Position numbers and translations under genes: made by a program
The notes under the pieces: model-generated
Told to the model about the DNA's origin: nothing
The model's database searches: none
Seen by the model: the letters and a program-made list of their open reading frames with translations, nothing else
Part shown: positions 16,817 through 24,492 of the stretch, piece after piece
Layout: each line of letters opens with the position of its first letter
How positions within the stretch are numbered: position 1 is the first letter of the stretch
Source of the DNA: Butyricimonas paravirosa
GTDB taxonomy: Bacteria > Bacteroidota > Bacteroidia > Bacteroidales > Marinifilaceae
Length of the DNA: 64,000 nt
NCBI RefSeq assembly: GCF_032878955.1
Contig: NZ_CP043839.1
Coordinates: forward strand, 2,914,001 to 2,978,000
Direction: 5' to 3'

Positions 16817-19054
16817 ATGGGTAAATTGGTTGCAATCTTATTTATATTCATCTCCATATCACTTGACGCCCAAACGGTCATCGTAGGGAAAGTTATAGCC
16901 CACTCTGGCGAACCGGTCAGCGGGGTACACATATACTGCATCGAAAGCGAAAAAGGCACCACTACCGACACCTTGGGTCTCTTCCGGTTAGAATGTCCCA
17001 TCCCTTGCACGCTGGAATTTTCACACGTCAACTATAAAAAAGAAACTTACAAACTCAACAAAAGCGACGCACCCTTCGTCATTACCTTGCGTAACAAACA
17101 GAACAACCTGAAAGAAGTCGTCGTCACGGCCCTCCCGGCTAGCGGGCGAATCCTCTCCTCCATCAAGGGGATCGAACGGATTCCGGCCATTCTCGGCGAA
17201 CAGGATGTACTGAAATACCTCGCCACCATGCCCGGCATCGTGACGACAAACGCGCTCAATTCCGGCATCTACGTCCGAGGTGGAAACAGCAACGAAAACG
17301 GATTTCTCATCAACAATATGCCCATCGCCTACCCGGACCACCTCACGGGAATCCTGTCCACGTTCGACCCCTACATACTGAACAACTCCACCCTTTTCAA
17401 AAGCGGCTTCCCCGCCCGGTACAACAGTTTTTTATCCTCCTACATCAATATGCGCCCCGAACCGGGAAACAAGCACGAACACGAGGGAGAGCTGACTCTC
17501 GGACTTGTCTCTTCCGCCCTGAAAGCCAGAGGCCCGATCATCAAAAATCATACGTCCTTTGCCGCCTCTGCCCGGACCTCTTATTTACAACATATCTCCC
17601 GGTTATACAACCGGTCCATGGACGACAAGACGAATCCTAACTATATGCCGGAGTACTCCTTCAGTGATATTACCGCGACCATTGATTCACGTCTTTCCGA
17701 CAAATGGAGAATGACCGCCTTCGGACTGTTCTCCCTCGACCACATGAAAATGAAGATCAGCGAACACGTGCAATACATTTTCGACTGGCACACCTTTTCC
17801 GGCAACGTGAATGTCTCCTACACGCCCAATGCCAACGAGCAATGGGATTTCCAGTTCGGCGGGAAAAACACGTACAGCGAGGGTGACGCCTTCGGCAGTG
17901 TTCCCATGGGAGGCGGAAATCGCAACTACGCCCTTCTCGGGCAAGCAACCTATTCCCGCAGACTCTCGGATAAATTAAACCTAAACAGCGGGGCAAAATT
18001 TGAATACTCCCGGTTCGAAACAGCCAACAAAAGCGACGACAGCCAAAATCTTCTAATAAAAAGTTCGGACAAAGACTTCAATCTATATGAATTATACCTG
18101 GATATAAACTACCAATTAAATCAAAACTTCTCCTTAAACGTGGGAGGAAATTATCAATTTTACGCGGGAGAAACCCGGGAACATTCCTTTTCGCCCCGGG
18201 CAAAAATCAGTTACACGGTCAACAAATTCACCCTCTGGGCCGATTACGCCAAGACGGTTCAATATTTAAGCCTCTACCCCTATTTCACGGTTAAAACCCC
18301 GATCGACATTTGGTATCCCCTTGCAAAAGGAACCCAGCCCGCAACCTGTCACCAGTATTCCATCGGGATTAATCAAGAGGTCGGACAACTATTATCCTTC
18401 TACGCGGGCATTTTTTACAAGGACATGCGTAACGTGAAAGATTTTGCCTCGGACATTCAAACCGAATATTCCGCCCTAAGCAATCGCCAAATTCAAGGAA
18501 AAGGCCATGCCAAAGGTCTCGAATTTGACCTCACGCTCAACCATCACGCACTCTACATGCGGGCCAACTACACGCTCTCCGAATCCAAGCGCAAATTTGC
18601 GGAAATCAATAACGGGAAAGCCTTTAATCCCCCGTACGACGTGAAACACAATGTTGTGATCAACTTTTCCTACCAGATTTCGCCCCGCTTCCTGTTGAAC
18701 ACCCTTTGGACCTTCTCGTCCGGGGTTTACACGACCTTCCCCAAGGGGATGGTCATCGCCCAGAACATCACGGAATTCAATGATGACAGACCCATTCTTA
18801 TCCCCGTGTACACGGATCGCTATAACTACAAATTACCCAACAATCACCGGCTGGATGCCAGCCTCGACTATAAATTCGGCGGCAAAAACCTCTTGTTCAA
18901 ACTCAGCGTCGGAGCCTACAACGTCTATAATCAATCGAACCCTTCGTTCGTTTATTTTCAAGCAGAAAGCGCGGACAACCTGACCAAGATTATCCCGAAA
19001 TCCAAGGTCATGCTCCCCTTTATCCCGTATGTTTCACTTCGAATAAACTGGTAA
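16817..19054 (+). CDS. TonB-dependent outer-membrane receptor with CarboxypepD_reg domain
   Basis: 745 residues from ATG 16817; the GTG two codons earlier is not preferred. A signal peptide (LVAILFIFISISLDAQ) leads to a carboxypeptidase-regulatory-like domain (QTVIVGKVIAHSGEPVSGVH, about 22-100). The plug follows (LKEVVVTALPASGRI ... GIYVRGGNSNENGFLINNMP) and then a 22-strand barrel with alternating aromatic residues, ending RINW. At about 745 residues it is shorter than SusC proteins. It imports an unknown ligand with energy from TonB. It is followed 4 bp later by a DUF4249 lipoprotein, the usual partner of this receptor class. Confidence 0.92.
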   Translation: MGKLVAILFIFISISLDAQTVIVGKVIAHSGEPVSGVHIYCIESEKGTTTDTLGLFRLECPIPCTLEFSHVNYKKETYKLNKSDAPFVITLRNKQNNLKEVVVTALPASGRILSSIKGIERIPAILGEQDVLKYLATMPGIVTTNALNSGIYVRGGNSNENGFLINNMPIAYPDHLTGILSTFDPYILNNSTLFKSGFPARYNSFLSSYINMRPEPGNKHEHEGELTLGLVSSALKARGPIIKNHTSFAASARTSYLQHISRLYNRSMDDKTNPNYMPEYSFSDITATIDSRLSDKWRMTAFGLFSLDHMKMKISEHVQYIFDWHTFSGNVNVSYTPNANEQWDFQFGGKNTYSEGDAFGSVPMGGGNRNYALLGQATYSRRLSDKLNLNSGAKFEYSRFETANKSDDSQNLLIKSSDKDFNLYELYLDINYQLNQNFSLNVGGNYQFYAGETREHSFSPRAKISYTVNKFTLWADYAKTVQYLSLYPYFTVKTPIDIWYPLAKGTQPATCHQYSIGINQEVGQLLSFYAGIFYKDMRNVKDFASDIQTEYSALSNRQIQGKGHAKGLEFDLTLNHHALYMRANYTLSESKRKFAEINNGKAFNPPYDVKHNVVINFSYQISPRFLLNTLWTFSSGVYTTFPKGMVIAQNITEFNDDRPILIPVYTDRYNYKLPNNHRLDASLDYKFGGKNLLFKLSVGAYNVYNQSNPSFVYFQAESADNLTKIIPKSKVMLPFIPYVSLRINW

Positions 19055-19058
19055 TCAA

Positions 19059-19865
19059 ATGAAAAATGGAATTTTAACCCTCCTGTTTCTCTCGCTCCTC
19101 TCCTGCATGCCGGAAGAGGAACTTCCCATGAAAGACATGGGTGAGATCTCCGGTTATTTCATCGAATGCTACTGCAAACCGGGTGAATTTTACACGTTGA
19201 ATGCGGCCAAAGTCTCCCCGATCCACGAGATCATCGACCTGGGCGACCCGGTCAATCTGGATGTTTCCATAAAGGCTGACTCCATCATCAAACTTATCCC
19301 CACATTCAGCCCCTCATTCCTCGGAAATTTCAGGCACGACACCAAGTTCAATCAATTCGGGATCGACTCGCTTTACCTGAGCATCTACACACCTGAAAGA
19401 GAACACATCACGGCTAAAACCGCCATACCGGACCCCATCGCCATCTCTTCCTATTCCGTTTCCAAGGTGACGAACTCCGTCACGATCAGCTTCCCAATCT
19501 CATCCAATCCCATGCAGAATTACTATATATATAGCGTGCAGGCAAGAAAAGAAGGAGCCGGGGACGACAACCTGTTGAAAAAAGAAACCAGTTATCTTGA
19601 CTTATCCCACCATACCGGGGGTGTCACGATTGAACGCACCATCAAATGCCAAGAAATCGCAGAAGCAGAAGCCGTCGTCATTCTTCTTTTACGTATCACC
19701 GAAGAGTGTTACAACTATCAAGTTTCTCTCTACGAGGCTAACAGCGCCAACCAAGGCAGCATCACCTCTCCCGTCCCGCTTATCGGGAACATACAGGGTG
19801 CGCTAGGGATATTCACCTGTTACACGGAAGATTACAAATTCGTATCCCGCGAAAATTTTCAATAA
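19059..19865 (+). CDS. DUF4249-family lipoprotein, receptor partner
   Basis: 268 residues. The lipoprotein signal MKNGILTLLFLSLLSC places the Cys at 16. The body is beta rich (GEISGYFIECYCKPGEFYTL, ITAKTAIPDPIAISSYSV), as in DUF4249 proteins, which are found beside small TonB-dependent receptors in Bacteroidota. It probably sits on or under the receptor at the outer membrane. It is 4 bp downstream of the receptor and last in the operon. The domain call is from layout and position, since DUF4249 has no catalytic motif. Confidence 0.75.
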   Translation: MKNGILTLLFLSLLSCMPEEELPMKDMGEISGYFIECYCKPGEFYTLNAAKVSPIHEIIDLGDPVNLDVSIKADSIIKLIPTFSPSFLGNFRHDTKFNQFGIDSLYLSIYTPEREHITAKTAIPDPIAISSYSVSKVTNSVTISFPISSNPMQNYYIYSVQARKEGAGDDNLLKKETSYLDLSHHTGGVTIERTIKCQEIAEAEAVVILLLRITEECYNYQVSLYEANSANQGSITSPVPLIGNIQGALGIFTCYTEDYKFVSRENFQ

Positions 19866-19913
19866 CATATCCCACCTTACAAGACTCTTTAAACCCGATA
19901 AGTCCGGATGTGA

Positions 19914-20119
19914 AGCTGATTTAAGTAATCATTTGATTATCAAACCATGATCACTTCAGGACAAAATGCGGAAAAAGTATTTAAAATATATTTTTAAAAT
20001 CCTTTTAAAACGCTATTCTTAGTATAGCGCTTTAATAGAGCTTTAATAGCGTTTTAATAGCGCTTTATATGAAAGTGATCCGGAACAAATCAGCTAGAAT
20101 TAATTGATTATCCGACCAT
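19914..20119. repeat. Nested inverted repeats around four phased 11-bp repeats
   Basis: Four direct 11-bp units follow the pattern GCGCTTTAATA at 20027-20037, 20038-20048, 20049-20059 and 20060-20070, each with one to three changes. Just before them CGCTAT and ATAGCG form a hairpin (20011-20029). Outer pairs are AGCTGATTT (19914-19922) with AAATCAGCT (20087-20095), and GATCACTT (19949-19956) with AAGTGATC (20073-20080). TTGATTATC followed by a CCAT recurs directly at 19933 and 20104. The rest of the gene-free stretch 19866-20250 shows nothing else I can name. Confidence 0.6.
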
Positions 20120-20250
20120 TACCTTAGCACGTCGGCATAAACAGGGTACGTCCCCCATACGAACGAAAAATACCCCCCGACCATTTACCCCCAAATAAAT
20201 AATTCCGAAGTCAATCAAAATGCTCTGGAACAAATCTTTTCGCAGAATGT

Positions 20251-20281
20251 TTTGGAATTCACGTATTAATGTGTAATTTTG
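20251..20281 (+). promoter_or_regulatory. Promoter of the rplM-rpsI-rpsB-tsf operon
   Basis: TTTG at 20251-20254 and TAATTTTG at 20274-20281 are separated by 19 bp, matching the Bacteroides -33/-7 promoter. Transcription should start near 20288, which leaves a leader of about 184 nt before rplM. Confidence 0.65.
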
Positions 20282-20287
20282 CCCCTC

Positions 20288-20471
20288 ATTTTGGAGTGGA
20301 GTACTCGCTAAATTGTAAGGGATACCTTAGCCATGCTCTTTACAATGCACCTGTCTCCGTTGAAAATTATATCAGTTTGCCCGATAAACCTCGTTATTTT
20401 CAACCGGATAGAATGCCCAGAGTCCCCACGAAGAAATACAAACAGAAGTTTAATTTTTAATTAAAAAAAAA
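20288..20471 (+). ncRNA. Long 5' leader of the rplM operon, possible regulatory RNA
   Basis: The leader contains the stem ATTGTAA (20312-20318) with TTACAAT (20340-20346), extended by a G-T and a G-C pair, and ends in an A-rich run before the GTG start. Long leaders of r-protein operons often bind one of their own products. I do not recognise a known Rfam family here. A 63-codon frame crosses the leader but starts upstream of the predicted transcription start. Confidence 0.35.
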
Positions 20472-20927
20472 GTGGATCAGATTAGTTACAAAACAACTTA
20501 TGTCAACAAAGCCACTGCACAGAAAGAATGGGTTTTGATTGACGCAGAGAATCAAGTTGTGGGACGTCTTGCCGCTAAAGTTGCGAAACTATTGAGAGGC
20601 AAGTACAAACCCAGTTACACTCCCCACGTGGATTGTGGAGACAATGTAATCATTATCAACGTAGAAAAAGTTATCTTCACAGGTAACAAATTAACAGACA
20701 AACAGTATCGTAGACACACCCAGTACCCCGGTGGTCAACGGATTTCTACCCCGGCAGAAGAAATGAAAAGATTCCCGGAAAGAATTCTGGAACATGCTGT
20801 TAGAGGTATGCTTCCTAAAAATCGCCTTGGAAGAGCTGTATTCAAGAACATGCACCTGTTCGTAGGACCGGAGCATAACCACGAATCACAACAGCCTAAA
20901 GTAATTGATATAAACGCACTTAAATAA
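20472..20927 (+). CDS. rplM: 50S ribosomal protein L13
   Basis: 151 residues. An early-assembling large-subunit protein. The start is GTG at 20472 (MDQISYKTTYVNKATAQKEW); this N-terminus matches the length and pattern of Bacteroidales L13, and no ATG offers a better one. Typical L13 stretches include WVLIDAENQVVGRLAAKVAKLLRGK, GDNVIIINVEKV and RGMLPKNRLGRAVFKNMHLF. First gene of a four-gene operon. An A-rich run replaces a Shine-Dalgarno sequence. Confidence 0.97.
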   Translation: MDQISYKTTYVNKATAQKEWVLIDAENQVVGRLAAKVAKLLRGKYKPSYTPHVDCGDNVIIINVEKVIFTGNKLTDKQYRRHTQYPGGQRISTPAEEMKRFPERILEHAVRGMLPKNRLGRAVFKNMHLFVGPEHNHESQQPKVIDINALK

Positions 20928-20933
20928 CAAGGT

Positions 20934-21320
20934 ATGGAAGTAGTAAATGCAGTAGGTAGAAGAAAAACAGCGGTAGCCCGCGTTTATCTTAACGAAGGAA
21001 AAGGCAATATTACGATCAACAAGAAAAGCCTGGAAGAATATTTCACATTGCCTACCCTCCAATATATTGTAAAACAACCGCTTGAATTATTAGGTGTGTT
21101 GGGACAATATGACATCAAGGTAAACCTTGTAGGTGGAGGTTTCAACGGACAAGCTGAAGCTTTACGTTTGGGAATTGCCAGAGCATTGGTGAAAGTAAAC
21201 GCAGAGGATAAATCAAAACTAAGAGCAGCAGGATTCATGACCAGAGATCCGCGTGAAGTGGAACGTAAGAAACCGGGACGTCCTGGCGCTCGTAAGAGAT
21301 TCCAATTCTCTAAACGTTAA
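20934..21320 (+). CDS. rpsI: 30S ribosomal protein S9
   Basis: 128 residues, standard for S9. It begins with VNAVGRRKTAVARVYLNEGKG and has the conserved GGGFNGQAEALRLGIARALV. It ends with the basic tail KKPGRPGARKRFQFSKR, whose last Lys-Arg reaches the P-site tRNA. It is 6 bp after rplM, the usual L13-S9 pairing. A 93-bp gap with no gene separates it from rpsB. Confidence 0.98.
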   Translation: MEVVNAVGRRKTAVARVYLNEGKGNITINKKSLEEYFTLPTLQYIVKQPLELLGVLGQYDIKVNLVGGGFNGQAEALRLGIARALVKVNAEDKSKLRAAGFMTRDPREVERKKPGRPGARKRFQFSKR

Positions 21321-21413
21321 TAGGAGTTTAGTATCTAAATTGGCGGGACTTCTGTGGAGAACTACCCGACAATTGATTAAATTTAAGAAAGTAAACTTTA
21401 AAGGAGACACAAA

Positions 21414-22196
21414 ATGTCAAATACAAATTTCGACGAATTATTAAATGCAGGTTGTCACTTTGGACACCTTACCCGTAAATGGAATCCTAAAATGGCTCCG
21501 TATATTTTCATGGAGCGTAATGATATCCACATTATTGACCTGAACAAAACAGCCATCATGTTGGACAAGGCAAGTGCAGCTTTGAAACAGATCGCTAAAT
21601 CAGGTAGAAGAATTCTGTTTGTTGCAACAAAGAAACAGGCTAAGGACATTGTTGCTGAAAAAATTTCTAATATCAACATGCCGTTCGTGACTGAAAGATG
21701 GCCGGGTGGTATGTTGACCAACTTCCCGACAATTCGTAAAGCCGTGAAGAAAATGACCACCATCGACAAGATGGAAAAAGACGGTACATTCTCTCACCTT
21801 TCAAAACGGGAAAAACTTCAGATCTCTCGTCAAAGAGCAAAATTGGAAAAGAACTTGGGTAGCATCGCTGACCTGACTCGTCTTCCGGCAGCTCTTTTCG
21901 TGGTTGACGTGATGAAGGAGTACATCGCTGTAAAAGAAGCTAACACGTTGGGAATTCCAGTATTCGCTATCGTGGACACGAACTCAAACCCGGAAGGAAT
22001 TGACTTCGTAATCCCGGCTAACGACGACGCATCAACTTCTATTTCTTTAATTATCGACAAGGTAGCCGGAGCCATCAAAGAGGGTCTGACCGAAAGAAAA
22101 GCCGAAAGAGAGAAAGAAGGAGACAAGAAAGGTGCCGAGAAAGTTGAGGCTCAGGATGAAGTAGCTGAAGTAAGCGAAACCGCTTCTGAAGAATAG
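21414..22196 (+). CDS. rpsB: 30S ribosomal protein S2
   Basis: 260 residues. It starts FDELLNAGCHFGHLTRKWNPKMAPYIF, the S2 signature, and contains ERWPGGMLTNFPTIRK and PVFAIVDTNSNPEGIDFVIPANDDA. A C-terminal acidic and Ala/Glu-rich tail of about 35 residues (ERKAEREKEGDKKGAEKVE) extends beyond the E. coli protein. The start has a clear Shine-Dalgarno sequence, AAAGGAG, a few bases upstream, which is unusual here. Third gene of the operon. Confidence 0.98.
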   Translation: MSNTNFDELLNAGCHFGHLTRKWNPKMAPYIFMERNDIHIIDLNKTAIMLDKASAALKQIAKSGRRILFVATKKQAKDIVAEKISNINMPFVTERWPGGMLTNFPTIRKAVKKMTTIDKMEKDGTFSHLSKREKLQISRQRAKLEKNLGSIADLTRLPAALFVVDVMKEYIAVKEANTLGIPVFAIVDTNSNPEGIDFVIPANDDASTSISLIIDKVAGAIKEGLTERKAEREKEGDKKGAEKVEAQDEVAEVSETASEE

Positions 22197-22214
22197 ATTA
22201 ATTTTTGACTTTAG

Positions 22215-22252
22215 ATTTCAGATTTTAGATTGAATGATCTAACTTCTGAAAT
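22215..22252 (+). other. Hairpin between rpsB and tsf
   Basis: ATTTCAGA (22215-22222) pairs with TCTGAAAT (22245-22252) and inside it TTAGAT (22225-22230) pairs with ATCTAA (22237-22242). There is no T tract, so it is more likely an RNA processing or attenuation structure than a terminator. Confidence 0.4.
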
Positions 22253-22278
22253 TGAATTAACATGGAGGTTTAAAGAAT

Positions 22279-23097
22279 ATGGAAATAAAAGCAGCAGACG
22301 TGATGAAGTTGCGTAAAGCAACAAACGCCGGAATGATGGACTGCAAACATGCATTACAAGAAGCTGAGGGAGATTTCGACAAAGCCGTTGATATCATCCG
22401 TAAGAAAGGTCTTGTTGTTGCAAGCAAACGTGCAGACAGAGAAGCAAAAGAAGGATGCGTTTTAGCCAAAACCGATGGAAAGAATGCAGTTATGGTTTCC
22501 TTAAACTGCGAAACTGACTTCGTGGCTAAAAACGAGGGATTCATTGCTTTCACGACCAAAATTCTTGACGCCGCTTTAGCTAATATGCCTGCAACTACCG
22601 AAGATTTGTTGGCTATCCAACTGGACGGTAGAAGTATCGCTGACCAGATTTCAGAACAAACCGGTGTTATCGGTGAGAAACTGGAATTAAGCTACTACGG
22701 CTCTGTAAAAGCAGAAGATTGCGTGATCTACATTCACCCGGGAAACATGTTGGCAACCGTTGTTGGTTTCAACAAAGCAGCTGACACCCAAGTGAAGAAA
22801 AATATCGCCATGCAAGTGGCAGCCATGGCTCCTGTTGCCGTGGATAAAGACGGTATTCCTCAAAACGTTATCGATCACGAATTCGAGATCGGTCGCGAAA
22901 AAGCTCGTGAAGAAGGTAAACCGGAAAACATGCTGGATAAAATTGCTCAAGGTCGCTTGAACAAATTCTTCCAAGAGTCTACCTTGTTAAACCAAGTTTT
23001 CGAGCAAGACGGTAAAATGTCTGTAAAAGAGTACTTGAAAAGCGTAGATAAAGATTTAACTGTTACCGCTTTCTTACGTTTCACGTTGAACGCCTAA
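22279..23097 (+). CDS. tsf: Elongation factor Ts
   Basis: 272 residues. EF-Ts exchanges GDP for GTP on EF-Tu. The N-terminal UBA-like domain has VMKLRKATNAGMMDCKHALQEAEGDFDKAVDIIRKKG, and the core contains the TDFVAKNEGF motif that contacts EF-Tu. It starts at ATG 22279 with a GGAGGT sequence about 10 bp upstream. Last gene of the rplM-rpsI-rpsB-tsf operon, followed by a strong hairpin terminator. Confidence 0.98.
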   Translation: MEIKAADVMKLRKATNAGMMDCKHALQEAEGDFDKAVDIIRKKGLVVASKRADREAKEGCVLAKTDGKNAVMVSLNCETDFVAKNEGFIAFTTKILDAALANMPATTEDLLAIQLDGRSIADQISEQTGVIGEKLELSYYGSVKAEDCVIYIHPGNMLATVVGFNKAADTQVKKNIAMQVAAMAPVAVDKDGIPQNVIDHEFEIGREKAREEGKPENMLDKIAQGRLNKFFQESTLLNQVFEQDGKMSVKEYLKSVDKDLTVTAFLRFTLNA

Positions 23098-23124
23098 TAC
23101 AGGAAACAAATCTTTGAAATATAG

Positions 23125-23154
23125 AAACAGGCTTAGTAATAGGCCTGTTTTTTT
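23125..23154 (+). terminator. Rho-independent terminator after tsf
   Basis: AAACAGGC and GCCTGTTT form a perfect 8-bp stem with a 10-nt loop, followed by a run of T. It ends the r-protein operon and lies inside the longer frame of the next gene, which supports the later ATG of that gene. Confidence 0.85.
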
Positions 23155-23173
23155 ATCCACTCACACCCACTAT

Positions 23174-23851
23174 ATGCAGCAAGAATACACCTACATTCTT
23201 TTAGACCTCGACGGTACGGTCACCGATTCTATGGAAGGAATCACCAAATCAATCCGGTACGCCTTGAAACACTTTGGAATAGAAGTGAGTGACTTGAACG
23301 AACTACGTAAATTCGTGGGTCCCCCGTTGAAAGAATCCTTGATGGAATTCTGCCATTTCAGCGCGGACCAGGCCGAGAAAGGCATCCGGAAGTACCGGGA
23401 AAGATTCGCCGACACGGGCATATACGAAAACGCCGTTTATCCCGGCATGGAACGCCTTCTGCAAGAATTAAACGAGGCCGGAAAACAAGTGATGCTCGCT
23501 ACCGGAAAACCGGCTTATTACGCCGAAAAGATACTTGATCATTTCCACTTGAGCGATTACTTCAAATTCGTCGGGGGAAGCGGGCTTGACGGCTCGTTAT
23601 CTCACAAAGACGAGGTGATCCGTCACGTGCTGGAAAATAATGATATCCGGGACTTGAGCAAGGTGGTCATGGTGGGGGATCGGAAGCATGACATCATCGG
23701 GGCCCGGAAGACCGGAATTGACTGTATCGGGGTTTTATACGGTTACGGGGATCGGGAAGAATTAACCCAAGCCGGAGCCAAACGGATCGTCGCATCGGTA
23801 GAGGAATTAAAACAGGCGTTATTACCCAAAAACCACCTACATAATCAGTAA
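23174..23851 (+). CDS. HAD-superfamily hydrolase, phosphoglycolate phosphatase-like
   Basis: 225 residues from ATG 23174 (MQQEYTYILLDLDGTVTDS); a longer frame would run through the tsf terminator. HAD motif I is DLDGTVTDS, motif II is in VMLATGKP, the conserved Lys is in LSHKDEVI, and motif IV is VMVGDRKHDIIGA. A helical cap lies after motif I (subfamily I). The likely reaction is dephosphorylation of phosphoglycolate or another small sugar phosphate; the substrate cannot be told. It has its own transcription unit between the r-protein operon and the kinase pair. Confidence 0.88.
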   Translation: MQQEYTYILLDLDGTVTDSMEGITKSIRYALKHFGIEVSDLNELRKFVGPPLKESLMEFCHFSADQAEKGIRKYRERFADTGIYENAVYPGMERLLQELNEAGKQVMLATGKPAYYAEKILDHFHLSDYFKFVGGSGLDGSLSHKDEVIRHVLENNDIRDLSKVVMVGDRKHDIIGARKTGIDCIGVLYGYGDREELTQAGAKRIVASVEELKQALLPKNHLHNQ

Positions 23852-23857
23852 ACAGTC

Positions 23858-23888
23858 TTGTACAGATCGAGTTATTGTACTATATTTG
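23858..23888 (+). promoter_or_regulatory. Promoter of the HTH/kinase pair
   Basis: TTG at 23858-23860 and TATATTTG at 23881-23888, 20 bp apart, match the Bacteroides -33/-7 pattern. Transcription would start near 23895, about 20 nt before ATG 23914. Confidence 0.6.
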
Positions 23889-23913
23889 TTTACTCGATTA
23901 ATAATTTTTATTG

Positions 23914-24492
23914 ATGAATACATTTAAGCCGGAAATACAAGAATTATTAAAAGCCGTTGAAAAGAAGTACTCTCAAAATTTAAGGACAACCACTGATTTT
24001 GATGTATTTTCTCTTCACTTAAAGCTTCAACTCGATGTATCCATATCCACTTCGACCCTAAAGCGGTTGTGGGGCTATGTCAAAGACAAGCACAAACCGA
24101 GGAATCAGACACTTGATTCTCTCGCGCAATACATCGGCTTTTTCAACTTCAACGAGTTCTGCGCTTACCTGAAAGACAACAGTCTATGCAATTCATCTTT
24201 CTTTGTCACGAAACAGATTCAAACCAGAAATCTCTCGGCAGGAGAAGAAATTGAAATCGGATGGTCGCCCAATCGCTACCTTCACCTGCAATACCAAGGG
24301 GATTCATGGTTTGAAGTGGTAGAGGCCCAGCACTCCAAGCTCGTGCAAGGAGATCGTTTCGAGGCTGTCAGCTTTTTGATGGGACAACCGTTATCCCTCG
24401 GCTATGTTTTAAGAGACAACCAGAAAACGCCGCCATTTATCGCAGGGCGTAACGGGGGATTGACTTTAATTAATCGCATCCATGCCAAATAA
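23914..24492 (+). CDS. HTH-like regulator with C-terminal beta domain
   Basis: 192 residues from ATG 23914. The N-terminal half (STSTLKRLWGYVKDKHKPRN, then TLDSLAQYIGFFNFNEFCAY) follows a pattern common in Bacteroidota proteins that looks like a helix-turn-helix domain. The C-terminal 95 residues form a compact beta-type domain (EIEIGWSPNRYLHLQYQGDS, GDRFEAVSFLMGQPLSLGYV). No known small-molecule site is visible. It overlaps the kinase gene by 11 bp, so the two are translationally coupled and probably work together. It may be a DNA-binding target or adaptor of the kinase; this is inference. Confidence 0.65.
   Translation: MNTFKPEIQELLKAVEKKYSQNLRTTTDFDVFSLHLKLQLDVSISTSTLKRLWGYVKDKHKPRNQTLDSLAQYIGFFNFNEFCAYLKDNSLCNSSFFVTKQIQTRNLSAGEEIEIGWSPNRYLHLQYQGDSWFEVVEAQHSKLVQGDRFEAVSFLMGQPLSLGYVLRDNQKTPPFIAGRNGGLTLINRIHAK

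Noticed and set aside
20269..20460. 63-codon frame upstream of rplM
   Set aside because: It starts upstream of the predicted transcription start and across the promoter, and its composition is not protein-like. I treat the region as a leader.
19866..20471. tRNA or rRNA genes in gene-free stretches
   Set aside because: I looked for cloverleaf arms and conserved rRNA stretches in all gaps and found none. The hairpins here are too short and lack the conserved T-arm.
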